Below are positions 12,101 to 22,500 of a stretch of 64,000 bases of DNA, piece by piece; within the stretch, counting starts at the first letter, position 1; each line of letters opens with the position of its first letter. This stretch comes from Pachyseris speciosa. Lineage: Eukaryota; Cnidaria; Anthozoa; Scleractinia; Pachyseridae. The position numbers and the translations under genes were made by a program. The notes under the pieces are model-generated. The model made no database searches. It worked only from the letters and a program-made list of their open reading frames with translations, and was not told where the DNA came from. The DNA is taken from the NCBI GenBank assembly GCA_016490735.1, contig JAEMWC010000074.1, positions 300,001 through 364,000 of the forward strand, in the 5' to 3' direction.

Positions 12101-15100
12101 CGAATTAAACGTCTGGCTTCAGTTCGTCTCGTCTTTACACAGACGGCTTAAACTTCTTAGACGACTAAGACGTCTGTTAAGTGCGTCGATCAAACGCACT
12201 TAACCTCATACGTTTCATGCGTCTGCCCAAGAGAGGATAAACCTTTTATCCTCTCTTGGTCTGCCTCATTTCCCGTATTTATACTAGACGTCTGAGACGT
12301 CTATGGTGGCCGAGGACTGCCACTAAGTTTTGAGGGCCATTTTTGCTTTTTTGAAGCAAATAAATGTGGAACAAAATGCAAATAAAATTAAAATCAAATA
12401 CAAATGCAATGCAATATAAAAGAAAATGCAAATAAAGTCAAAGTCAAATGCAATTAAATGTAAAACAAAAAGTAAAGTACAAATCAAAATCAAACTTGAT
12501 GCAGATTAAAATTGAATACATTTTCAAAAGGGGATCTAAATTTGAAGTTAAGGTAAATTAAAATTGAATACACTTTGAAAAGATAATGCAAAACAAAATT
12601 AGTGGCAGCGCTCGGCCATGCGAAAATTTACTTTCGTTTGAAAAATTATTTCACATGGCCGAGCGCTGCCACTACCATGATGCTTTGCGCGCTTCAATGC
12701 TTCGAGTAGCTGAGCAACTACAGAACACAGGGAATATGTTTTGGAGAGTGGCTTGGTGACTCGATGGCTCGGTTATGACTGGCAAGCCACCGAGCTGGGA
12801 GAAAAACCCTACAAAATTGGTCCTAGCCTGTATCTTGTTGTGAAGCCGAATCGATAGTAGTCTCAGCTTCGCAGCCCAGTTTCCATTGCGTGACATCTCA
12901 AAAACTAAAGCGATTAGCCAGCCACCTAGCCTCCCACGCAGTCGTTTTTAGGGGACTCGTATTTCACCTCCTCCCCACTAACGCCGAGGTGAAATACGAG
13001 TCCCCTAAATACGACTGCGTGGGAGGCTACCAGCCACCGAGCCGCACTGAAGCGACTAGCGAGCTGGCGAGCTTTTAGTGGTCTTTAATATATCTACCTC
13101 GTTCTTAAAGCACTAAAGCGACTAGCGAACCGGCGAACCACCGAGCCACTCTTTAGTGTATGGAACGAGGCGAGGTAGAAATACTAGAGTGGCTCGATGG
13201 CTCGCCGGCTAGCTAGTCGCTTTAGTTTTTGGAATGTCACACAACGGAAACCGGGCTGCGAAGGAGACTACCATGGATTTGGCTTAACTACAGGATACAG
13301 GCCAGGGCCAATTTTGTAGGGTTTTGTCCCAGCTCGGTGGCTTGCCAGTCATTACCGAGCCATCGAGTCACAAGCCACTCTCCAAAACATATTTACCTTT
13401 TCTTCAGCACTCAAGCCTCTGCAGAGCCGGCGAGCTATCGAGCCACTCTTTAGTATATCTACCTCGTTCTTAAAGCACTGAAGCGACTGTCGAGCCGGCG
13501 AGCACCCGACAAGCACTCAAAATATTGGCCCTGTGTTCTGTAGTTGCTCCGGTACTCGAAGCATTGAAGCGCGCAAAGCATCATGGTAGTGGCAGCGCTC
13601 GGCCATGTGAAACAAGAGGCTACAATTAGCCTAAACTCGGGCTTGCAAAAAACAGTATTGTATCCCTAACTTAGCGCTAAACAAAAGAATAGAGGGAAGT
13701 CTGTCTTTCTTACATCGGACGCATTGTGTTTGAGTCTATTTCTTTAGACCCCTATCAACATATATTCCTCTAAAATACAGCTCAACCATTGAGAACAATA
13801 ATTATAACACTTGTAAAAAATATTTCTAAAAGAACAAGAAAAAGAGAAACAGAAAAAGTTAAGCCCGTGATATATACCACTAAAAGACATCGAGCCCGGG
13901 TTAGCTGCGTTACAGGCAGGAACAATGACCTTTAGGCCACAGAGGTTTATCGTTATGCAAGGTGATAAAAATAGTGTATTGATTCCAAAAAAAACTAAGC
14001 ACACTTGTTTTCGCTTCGATGGATAATTGTTTGAGAAAGGAAACGCTTATCGAACTATGTAGGATTTTTTCGCATAAACGTTAATGGAGTCTCGGTGAAA
14101 TGTGAGTAGAAAATTAATTAGCAGAGTGAAACTGTTTACAAATACGTCAATCCAGGGTCATTTGAAACACAAGAAAGGAACGTTTCTGGACAGTTTCAAG
14201 TGACGCTGGTACATTTGTAAAAACTAATCGCTTATCATTCAAAAATTTAAGTCCATAAATTGAGATATTGTGGGAAAATAGTAAATAAACTACCTGTCAA
14301 AGTCTCAGGGGTGTGTGATATCCCGTACTTGAGTTATTCAACAAAATGTACGTCTCAATGGAGCGGATACGGGGAACACGGCAGTCCATCTGGAGTTAAA
14401 TTTTGGTGGGTTTACCTAAAACATGGAATCCGGAATCCAGAATCCGGAATCCGGAATTTGAAATGTGGAATCCGGAATCCGGAATTTGAAATGTGGAATC
14501 CGGAATCCGGAATCCGGAATCCGGAATACGAAATAAGAAATCCGGAATACGAAATGTAAAGAAGTTTGGTAGAAAATTTTGACAAAGGTTGAAGTCACTT
14601 GGGTAATAATATGGTCAACAAATTATATGATGACTTAGCCTGAGTTTTGCAGCAATCAAGCCCATGAAGGTTATTCTAGGGCAGCATTTTAATACTTTGG
14701 TTTTGCTTTTAATAAACCGCCTGATTCCTTTAAAGCACACAGCTTTCAATCACACCACAACGATACTAATCAATGTTTTGTGCATTTTGAACATTTTAAA
14801 TTCAAATCATTTTAATTAAAAGCACCTTTTCTTATTCTTTTTGTCGATGAGTAGTGTTAGGCCTGTCCACAAGTTGACGGCTACTTTTTGAACAACTTTC
14901 GATTTTCGATCAACCTTTTTTGATTTCGAGCAACTTTTTTTCTGTTTTCAATGTTTTGTTATTGATTTCAGCTAGATCTTTATAAAACAAGAGCTATTTT
15001 TGCTTATTATTTTAAACGCTTCGTGACCAATAAGCAGAGAAAAATCACTTTGCATATCTTGACTTAATTGCGCGTGGGAACGCTTACGCCTGATTGGTCA

Positions 15101-16174
15101 TTGTCTGTTGCTCCATGCTGGAATGTTTGGGAACTGTATCGGCGCGTACATTTTAGGTTGTCGAGTGGCCGTCGATAAAACGAGGAACATGAGACATTCC
15201 GGAACATCCCGGTACATTCCGGAACATCTCCAAAAGACGAAGAAAGATCACTTTAAAAAAAAACTTTAAATATACAGAAAAAAAGAAACTAACACGAAAT
15301 AAATATAATCCGAGAGATTAATTGGAGAAAAAAAGAAGACAAAAAATATTTATTCCAAAAAAAAAAAAAAAAGAAAAGACGTTTATAAATGCCCCACCTG
15401 GAAATGATAGCTATGGGGGCTGGGTGAGGATTGTTTTAGCGCTTTCATTTGCTTACAACATTTTCACCCTCATAGAGTTGTACCGTCTTCTGTCATTGCT
15501 CTTTAAGTCAGTATGGTGCCCAATATACCTTGAAACTTTTATACAGGAACCTTGAGCACGCAAAATCCGCTGCTCTCCACTTCTGATTGGTTAAGGATAT
15601 CTACAACAACTGAGGACTCGGCCGGGCCTACTTTTACAGTAGGCGATAAACGTGGTTAATCTGCTCCAAGAAAGATTTTCTTCCCAATAGCAATGCTTCT
15701 CACTCTGTTTTTGCAGCGAGGGCTGCACAGCATGGGCCTGTTTGTTTCTTAAGGTTAAACTAGTGTAAAATCTCGCAGATCAGTTCTTTAAGTTGCATTT
15801 AATGATCCTACATACGGTCTTTCTTAATAGTTATCCTATTATCCCTCTACATCGACTCAACTGGAAAGAACCAACCAAGTCCCAGACTAAGACTTCACTC
15901 CTTTCACCTACCTCTTCCTGTAAGACATCTATCGTCTTTATGGTCAGTGCTTATAGCTTAAGATCTTCGATTACGCCTGTCCTTTCTATTCCGAGAGAGT
16001 CGGGAACTTTTCAGCACTCGGTAGCAACTACTTTTAATAAGCTCCCTGTAGCTATTAGAAACATAACTGAGTATAACTCCTTTTGTCGTAGTGTGAAGAG
16101 ACATCTTTCGTGTGGGGAACTTTAAGCAGTGACACAATTATAAATTGTATATATACTATTCTTAATTTTTTTAT

Positions 16175-16205
<31 letters not shown>

Positions 16206-16363
16206 TATTATTTTTAGGCAATTTTTTGTTATCATTTATCACTGTAAATATTAACTACTTAGCGTTTTTAACAGAGTTTTTCCTAGGTTTGTTTTAATTG
16301 TAATTAACTTTAGTTAAATATTAACGGATGAAGAGCCATCTAGTGGAAATGCTGTTAATAAAG

Positions 16364-16399
<36 letters not shown>

Positions 16400-18653
16400 G
16401 GTTCTTTTAACCCTCTTATTAATTATTAATTCCAGTTTCTAGATTCCGTATTCCGGATTCCAGGATTCCAGATTCCAGATTCCAGATTCCAGATTCCAGA
16501 TTCCAGATTCTGTATTCCAGATTCTGGATTCTGTATTCCGGATTCTGTATTCCGCATTCCGGATTCCACATTCCGGATTCCGGATTCCGGATTCCATGTT
16601 TTAGGTAAACCCAATTTTGGTCATGTTAAAAGCTTTCTTCTCGCTGTTGAACTTGCAAACATTCGTATAGACACTTCTTTTAACATATTAGTTGTTCAGA
16701 CTTCAAAGACACAAGGTGAATCGACGTTTTCCGATACGTGACAACAAGCATCATTCTTGCTGTTGATATGAGATTTACACTTCCGAATCACTCGGCGGTG
16801 AAAGGTCAAACTCCCTTTGTCTGTAGTCTAATTTTTGGCGCTCCTCTCGCGTCGCGTCTCCTCGCAACTTCGCGCGCGCACGTGTCTTTCGCCCGCCCCA
16901 CAATCCATCGCCAAAATTAGAGACTACTCGCAGTCTACTGAAGCAGACACGAGGAAACACGGCAGTCCATCTGGAGTTAAGTTTACTCATGTTAAAAGCT
17001 TTCTTCTCGCCGTTGAACTTGCAAACGTTCGCATGGACACTTCTCTTAACATATTGTTTGTTCAGACTTCAAAAGACACAAGGTGAATCGACATTTTCCG
17101 ATACGTGACAACAGGCATCACTCTGTTAAAAATAGTTAGCGCTTGCGCAGAAACGCCGGAAGTGAGCTTTGTGGATGATACTCGACGACGAAAAAAAAGA
17201 ACCGTCGGTAATTTTAGACTCGGGCGCCGCGCGAGACGCGGGCAGCCCGAGTAATAATTTAGTAATAGTAAATTTTCGCATGGCCGAGCGCTGCCACTAA
17301 TTTTGTTTTGCATTATCTTTTCAAAGTGTATTCAATTTTAATTTACTTTAACTTCGAATTTAGATCCTCTTTTAAAAATGTATTCAATTTTAATCTGAAT
17401 CAAGTTTGATTTTGATTTGTACTTTGCTTTTTGTTTTACTTTTAATTGCATTTGACTTTGACTTTATTTTCTTTTACATTGCATTGCATTTGCATTTGAT
17501 TTTAATTTTATTTGCATTTTGTTTCACATTTATTTGCTTCAAAAAAGCAAAAGTGGACCTCAAAACTTAGTGACAGTCCTCGGCCACCATAGACGTCCCC
17601 TAGAATAAATCTCTTCACTGATCTGAAATCTACTGATCTCATTTAGACCAATTTAATCAGGAGCCACATAGCTTGCGATGTAAGTTAGTTTTAGAATGGG
17701 GCCAGTGTTCTCAGTTTCCGCACGCATAATATATGTAAGTTAGTTATACCTGGCCCCAGTTGTTCAAAGAGTGGATAACTCTGTCCAGCGGTTAAAATGT
17801 ATCAGTTTCAATACATTTGATCCACTGGATAGTTATCCGCTCTTTGAACAACCGGGGCCTGCTGGACTCTGAATTCTCTTTCCTCTTCTAAACATACGCC
17901 TTATGTACAATGTTAGAAAGAGCCGGGTTGTTAAGCCTTGGCCAAACGGACTCGCAAGTAGTCGCAAGTACTTGCGTACAGACTTGCTTTGGGTGGCCAA
18001 ACGGACTCGCAAGTTTCCGCAAAAGTACACGCAAGTTGCAAGAAAACCATTTTAAGACTACATAGTTTGTATTTCATTGGATAGTAGGTTGCTATAACAA
18101 CGAATGGACGTCACTCAACTTTCGTTGACTTGGGTTAGGTGGCCAAACGGTGAAAGACTTGCGTCGACTTGCGTGCAAATTTGATCTCGACCAAAGTGAA
18201 CGCAAGTCAACGCAAGTGCACGCAAGTCCTGGCCAAACGGAGTCGCAAGTAGACCAAGTTTTCAACTTGCGTCTACTTGCGAGTCCGTTTGGCCAGGACT
18301 TTAGGAGAAGATAAATTATGCCGCAACCTATTCATCAACTACAGGATGAGTGAATATGTAACGCAGAAAGCGCCCAAGAGTGGAGACAACACGAACAGCG
18401 GTAAATAACCGATTGATCGGGAGTGAAATCACGTTCTTTTCTTTCAGAGGATACCCATGAGACGGCGTTACACATGTGTGTACAGCGGAATGACAGCAAG
18501 TTCACAAAACTACTGATAAAAGCAAACGCTGATCTCAACATCCGGGATAACAACGATAACAGACCAGTGGACTTAAAGGTCGACAACGAGGAAGTGATCA
18601 CCATACTCAAGAACGCCATGTTTGAGAAGGACAGAATCAAAATAGCCAAATGA
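6190..18653 (+). CDS. Nine-ankyrin-repeat protein, 4 exons, 392 aa
   Basis: Four exons join with matching phases and GT/AG sites: 6190-6362, 7113-7486, 11175-11600 and 18448-18653 (stop TGA). Residues 1-58 are a leader with MGTAAS at the start, an N-myristoylation-type motif (Gly2, Ser6). Nine consecutive ankyrin repeats follow, approximately 59-91, 92-127, 128-160, 161-193, 194-227, 228-261, 262-294, 295-328 and 329-362. Several have the canonical TPLHxAAR(x)G core; repeat 5 (TAAYFCVF) is the most degenerate. A 30-residue charged tail ends the protein. There is no SOCS box, kinase, SAM or membrane segment, so a scaffold or adaptor role is the most that can be inferred. I do not recognise a specific orthologue. 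A polyadenylation signal AATAAA is at 18759-18764. Two ATGs upstream (from 6123) open short frames that could reduce initiation. Confidence 0.88.
6363..7112 (+). other. Ankyrin gene intron 1 with one MITE copy
   Basis: Donor GTAAAT at 6363 and acceptor CCTTAACAG ending at 7112. About 6760-7066 is a CCAAT-rich non-autonomous element: inverted ATTGG/CCAAT motifs, CTCGATTGAGTGTCG near the left end and a CTCGATCGGAAAGCGCTCT-like right end. A second member of the same family is at 7943-8187. Confidence 0.55.
7580..7900. repeat. Fold-back MITE (~100-bp arms)
   Basis: The left arm (7580-7696) is the near-perfect reverse complement of the right arm (7793-7900), from GGATACTTCACAAATTAATG to its counterpart ending GGTATCC. 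A non-palindromic spacer of about 95 bp separates them. The motif AGAGCGGTTTTTA flanks both sides (7567-7579 and 7946-7958). This suggests insertion into, or next to, the end of the neighbouring CCAAT-rich element. Confidence 0.85.
7943..8187. repeat. CCAAT-rich MITE, second copy, truncated
   Basis: It shares the order GAGCGGTTTTTAGTTGGGTGTCG, CTCTGTGATTGGTTGAC and GCGCCACTTTCTCAACCAAT with the copy at 6760-7066. It is cut off on the right by an (AAT)n run and the next element at 8201. Confidence 0.65.
8201..8496. repeat. Two adjoining palindromic MITEs
   Basis: The first spans 8201-8388 with terminal inverted repeats TATATACCACACAAG (8201-8215) and CTTGTGTGGTATATA (8374-8388). The second, 8397-8496, is nearly a complete palindrome. 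It starts ATTATTCACC, carries a GGTGGATATTTACC stem around a GCTTCGCAGC centre, and ends GGTGAATAAT. Confidence 0.8.
8594..10950 (+). mobile_element. Decayed Tx1/L1-like non-LTR retrotransposon (RT and 3' end)
   Basis: A 5'-truncated LINE lies in ankyrin intron 2. At 8594-8743 the frame encodes the reverse-transcriptase catalytic segment with FADD in LGLFADDLTGF. After a frameshift it continues as SQVMLLGNS and FVKILGVHFTYD. At 8998-9270 comes WRWRDLTIFGRIQIV, then RASMVCCDQEFVKEVNK, FDFIWKGKDKV and DIEDGGIQASHLNS. At 9590-9680 comes LKPVGGKFILCCNFDV. At 10092-10685 is an open frame of 197 residues with a CxxC...H...C zinc-finger (CSFCGKENESLEHILIYC) typical of the RT-associated C-terminus. 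Frameshifts and stops separate the blocks, so it is dead. An A-rich 3' tail ends near 10945. Extra sequence at about 8895-8995 and 9411-9545 looks inserted. Confidence 0.88.
12067..12302. repeat. Fold-back region with ACGTCT motifs
   Basis: Contains repeated AGACGTCT-type palindromes and two compact hairpins: TTAAGTGCGT/ACGCACTTAA around 12177-12201, and AGAGAGGATAA/TTATCCTCTCTT around 12229-12260. CGTATTTATACTAGA occurs directly repeated at about 12068 and 12284. Confidence 0.6.
12305..12620 (+). repeat. MITE unit L (inverted partner of 17279-17588)
   Basis: The unit runs from GGTGGCCGAGGACTGCCACT to AGTGGCAGCGCTCGGCCATG, so its own ends are short inverted repeats. The interior is very A-rich with recurring AAATGCAAATAAA and AAATTGAATACA motifs. 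The same sequence in reverse orientation is found 4.7 kb to the right. Confidence 0.85.
12654..13607. repeat. 954-bp fold-back element with CATGGCCGAGCGCTGCCACT ends
   Basis: The left arm starts CATGGCCGAGCGCTGCCACT and the right arm ends with its reverse complement; arms of roughly 80 bp match through the CATGATGCTTTGCGCGCTTC block. The interior holds further inverted segments: GCTTCGCAGCCC/GGGCTGCGAAGG, and a 101-bp hairpin at 12928-13028. No protein is encoded. Confidence 0.88.
14407..16613. mobile_element. 2.2-kb non-autonomous DNA transposon with minisatellite arms
   Basis: The terminal inverted repeats are TGGGTTTACCTAAAACATGG at 14407-14426 and the reverse complement ending at 16613. 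The 7-bp direct repeat ATTTTGG flanks both ends (14400-14406 and 16614-16620). Just inside each terminus is a minisatellite of GGAATCC(G/A)-type units, forward at 14425-14565 and reversed at 16438-16597, which extends the inverted repeat. No transposase is present. The middle carries a CR1/L2-like LINE tail. Confidence 0.85.
15690..16398 (+). mobile_element. CR1/L2-like LINE 3' fragment with (ATT)n tail
   Basis: The open frame 15793-16125 ends with VATTFNKLPVAIRNITEYNS and SVKRHL, the typical 'wNsLP...sl..FK..lk.hl' tail of CR1/L2-type polyproteins. It is followed by an AT-rich 3' region with (TTA)n at about 16180-16205 and a terminal (ATT)n at 16368-16398. It is 5' truncated. Confidence 0.65.
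17279..17588 (-). repeat. MITE unit R (inverted partner of 12305-12620)
   Basis: It begins CATGGCCGAGCGCTGCCACT and ends AGTGACAGTCCTCGGCCACC. Along its length it is the reverse complement of unit L with scattered substitutions, and the flanking GTAAATTTTCG is shared as well. Confidence 0.85.
17752..17860. repeat. Hairpin MITE (CCCAGTTGTTCAAAG family)
   Basis: CCCCAGTTGTTCAAAGAGTG on the left pairs with CGCTCTTTGAACAACCGGGG on the right; GGATAACT/AGTTATCC and the TCAGTTTCAATACATTTGA centre complete a single hairpin of about 109 bp. Confidence 0.85.
17935..18302. repeat. Fold-back MITE (TGGCCAAACGGACTCGCAAGT ends)
   Basis: The left end CTTGGCCAAACGGACTCGCA pairs with TGCGAGTCCGTTTGGCCAGG on the right. 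GGCCAAACGG recurs five times in alternating orientation with CGCAAGT/ACTTGCG words. Confidence 0.85.
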
Positions 18654-19587
18654 AACCAATTTCATTTTTATTTCCTGTACGAAAATACAACTATTTGTTA
18701 TTCTAATAATTTTACACTGCTCAACAGTGTGGCTAAGAAATTAGACAAGTAAAGGAACAATAAATTGGTTAAACCGTATCCATGATATTCTGGTCATAAA
18801 ACCCGACCACAATCCAAAACGTAAAATTCGTTTACCCCATACATTAATTGCTCCCCTTCGCCTTATCTCATTTGTTCCCTGTAAAAATATATTAAAATCA
18901 ATTTGTTGATAAAAACCAAACTCACCATGGTTTTTATTCATTTAACCACTCTCTTTTCTCAAATTTTCAAGAAGTAAAATTGCCCAAACCATTTGAGTAT
19001 ATTGTTCTGAAAATTAAATGATTTTCCGTACATATACCTACAGTAAAAACACAGGTGTACTGTGCTTGTCCCAAATCTTCAAAAAAACGAAGAAATTCAC
19101 TTATGTACCTAAGCACCAAATGGTAAAACCCTAAAATGTCATGCATTGACTGATTCTATTATTCTATCTTCTATTTACACCTAGTTTCTGTTCACAATAA
19201 CAATTTCATTGTAAAAGAGAAAAAAACTCACAATGCCGAGTACGTAATCGTAAACAGAAACACCACGTGAACAAAGTATCGAGTTGAAGGCACATTTTTC
19301 GTGAGAGCAATCAGAGCAAAGACGTTGTGTTTTCAGCCAATCAGGTGTCCGGAACAGAAATCAATCATGATACACCACAAGCGCCTTTTCCCGCGCTTGC
19401 AACAGCCGTTACTTGTTCGGATTGGTTTTCAGTACTGGCTTTTGATTGGCTCTACGAAATACTTGTTTTGTCCTTATAAGAAACGCCAAGGAACGCTGAA
19501 AAGCTAGGTGAAGTTGAAGTTATAAGATCCATCTTTTTCAGACATATTCAGAATCTACTTGATTTACTTTCAAGCACTGAGTTTCTA
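18654..19587. other. Convergent intergenic region, ankyrin gene / SLC37A 3' ends
   Basis: The two genes end tail to tail 934 bp apart. The ankyrin polyadenylation signal AATAAA is at 18759-18764. About 19270-19510 looks like a degraded CCAAT-rich MITE, with repeated CCAATCAG/GATTGG words and CGCCTTTTCCCGCGCTTG. No gene is seen. Confidence 0.6.
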
Positions 19588-22500
19588 TCAGCTACGGAGA
19601 AGGGGTTCTTGCTCGCTGCTGTTTCCAGAATCACCTGTGGAGTTACTACTCCCTGAGTGCATCCCAGATTCCATACCAGACAAACTGGACAGCACCCTGT
19701 AGACAGAACAGAAAGGGGGACACAAATCAAATCAAACAAGTCACGTAATTGAGCAGGCATTTTGGATTGCTGTCATGTGTGAGTGTTGGCCCACTAGACT
19801 TGACATCCGGGGCCCTTGTAATCTGGCCTTGACCTCATTGTTCGTTTAGTACGCATACTTTCTGTCTTTCCAGAAGCCCAACTAGCGTTAATGGTGTTAT
19901 CGCTTTGTATCATAGTTTACCATTCATACTGAGGTCAATCATTAAGAAGTACTTCATGGCGCCATTCCTAATTTCCTGACATAAACGACACCTCGCTCGT
20001 TGAGACAAAATCGCGTGGAAGGTGGTTTGTTTGCAATATGATCGCTAAAAACGTTACAAAGAAAGGACGGAAGTAAAGAGGATTGTTTCTTACACGGTTC
20101 GAGGCCAACAGTGCTTGTAAACTTCAAATATCACTTGTCTACTGAGGAGCTGAAATGAAAGAAAAAAAATGTAATTGGTTCAGTGAGCAAAATACCTTAA
20201 TTTGTTATTGAGGATTGGTGATTCAAGTCAAGAACTGATATTTAGCTTTCCATAGCCGACAGCTTGTCAGACGTTTTCGATTCGTCACCAAAAAAGAAAG
20301 AATCCGAGCACGAAGAAGGGATTTCTGTGATTTTGCTTGGGGTGAAATAAGAGCCAAAAATGGCATCTGCTCTTGGAGGCTTAATCACATTCTCGTCCCC
20401 AGAGCCTCCGTTTCTTTTGGTCACGTGGTCGGAGAAACGAAGGGCTCCGGTAGCAGCAATTACCGGATGTCCGTAAATCACGGACATCCGGCAGCGCATG
20501 TCAAATAGCCTAGAATGTATTTGCTCATGCTCAGATATGTATCCTAAGGGAGGGAATGACAGTCGAGCTTTGGTTTATGATGGCTGAATTGAAAGCTGGT
20601 TCGGCGACGCTTTGAAAGAGACTAATTTCATTGAAATTAGAAAATTTGCCAGAACAACAAGCTGCCTTGCATGCAGTAGGTGTACATAAACGAGACTGGC
20701 TGTTTATTTTGCCCACGGGGTTTCGAAAATCGTTGATATTCCAGCTTCTCTCGTTCGTGGTGGACCATCGATCTTGATACGGTTGAAAGCAGTTGTGTTC
20801 TTGTAGTTTCGCCATCGAATGCGCTTATTTCCGACCAAATTGAAAAGTCGAGGCACTAAGTTTTGGCTTGAAGTTTATAAGCAAGGTAACCAAGACGTAA
20901 TTCGATCAATTGGCGAGAATTCCCTTGAATATCACTCGTAACGGTAAGTGCAAACGAGAGGCTCTGGGGACGAGTATGACAGGAAGTGCGCAGTAATTGG
21001 TGCGCATTCAGTTGTTATTAGCCAATGAAAAAATTCGAATTTTTTGGCGCGTCCAGAGCCACTCGTCAACGACATTATAAGACGAGTGGCTCTGGGGACG
21101 AGAATGGCTTAATCATACCATAATTCCGAAAAAAAATTCCCAGTTGGTAGCAATTTGTCATTAAGAGAACGCCAGACAACTGGAGGCAAACTTGGCACGA
21201 TCGTCACACGGATAATTAGCTGTTCGATGATTGCTAGAACCCTAAAAAGTTCAGTACCCCGTGTTTAAATAAAAGTGTTTGTTGTTGTTGCCATCAAGGG
21301 ATAAAGCCAAACCACAAGGCCATGCAGCACACTCATTGGTCGTGAGACAACTGAGTTGAATCAATAGTGAGCGACGGCAATGAGAACGTCACAAAACAAT
21401 AGGCTTAATGAGCAAAAACAATAGCTCTGCACGTGCGTTTTATATTTTGATACATTTCTTTGCCGTCCTCAGCAAAACAACAACGTGAAATAACCAAATT
21501 TTAGTTTTGTGAGAAACGTGAGCGTATGACGGTGAACTCTTCTTTCTTTTTCCCAACTTCAATGCCGTTTTTACTAATTTAGCTCCAAGATAGGTCGCCA
21601 GCATATTACAAGTTAAACAAGTTGGCAAAACCGCGAAAGAGTTACAATAACGAGAAGTTACATTTTGAAATGACGTTTTCGTTGCCGTTGCCGTCGTCGT
21701 TGCTTAAGCTCTCTATTAAGCAATTAAGAGAACTTAAGAGAAAGGAAACCAGGCAAGCAAGTAAGCAAAGAAAACAAACAATGTAGACAGACGAGCACTG
21801 GCAAAGACTTGGCAGATACAAAACCTAAATCAAGCAACAAAAACCGGAGGAAGTAAGAAAGAAAGGCAACCATACGAAGTACTATACTTACTATGGCCGC
21901 TAAAACGTCAGCTGCGATTAACATGTAAAACACGTTGTCCCATCCCTGAAGAATACAAACAAAATAAACCGTTAGCACTGAAGCCGGCATGAAGGATGTG
22001 GAGAAACAAGGCTGTCTGTTAACAGTCTGGTTTGGCAATAAAAATAACTTAATACACAGTCAACCGGAATGATACTTGAATATTGCCGCTTTGTTACTGG
22101 CCAATTGAACAACAGTTCAAGCACAAAACTGCTCTCTGTATCATAAGGAAAAGGGATTACCTGTAAAGAAACTGGTGCGGCCTGTCTACGCGTTAACTTA
22201 CAGTAACGCCTCAGGCAAATTCCGAGGTAGCGGTGAAATCAGGGAATTACACAATACGAGCAATACAGAAAGTAAACGTGGTTGGATGGAATGATGATGA
22301 TGATGATGGTGATATGATGATGATAAGAAAAAGAAGAAGAAGAAGAAGACGACGACGTTATGCACTTCATTCTTATCAAAGTGATATCACAAACTCAAAT
22401 ACTATACGAGACCGCCCCTAGATCAGCAAGATTAATTCTCTCTTTTATAGCTAGCACAAAAGACGCAAGAAAACCACAAGGAGACCTTTCATAATGAGGG

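Larger units (their letters stand above)
14377..17117 (+). repeat. Direct duplication of a ~165-bp unit, one copy split by a transposon
   Basis: Unit A is 14377-14406 plus 16621-16757, and unit B is 16952-17117. Both read AACACGGCAGTCCATCTGG, then CATGTTAAAAGCTTTCTTCT, then GGTGAATCGAC and GATACGTGACAACA. Unit A is interrupted by the element at 14407-16613; unit B is the uninterrupted version. Confidence 0.85.
11601..18447 (+). other. Ankyrin gene intron 3, packed with fold-back elements
   Basis: Donor GTTTGA at 11601 (not the strongest form) and acceptor TTTCTTTCAG ending at 18447. Almost the whole intron from about 12.07 kb to 18.3 kb consists of palindromic or inverted-repeat elements and one LINE tail, annotated separately. 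11601-12060 shows no recognisable feature. 13608-14376 shows nothing clear either. Confidence 0.7.

Noticed and set aside
14416..16614. GGAATCC arrays considered as a CRISPR-like array or as coding repeats (ESGIRNPESG frames)
   Set aside because: Units are 7-14 bp with no unique spacers, and both arrays sit exactly at the ends of an element with target duplications. They are minisatellite arms, not CRISPR or a gene.
20242..20815. Minus-strand frames of 85 and 94 residues
   Set aside because: They overlap the GGCTCTGGGGACGAG-ended repeat and show no splice-supported link to SLC37A or any domain.
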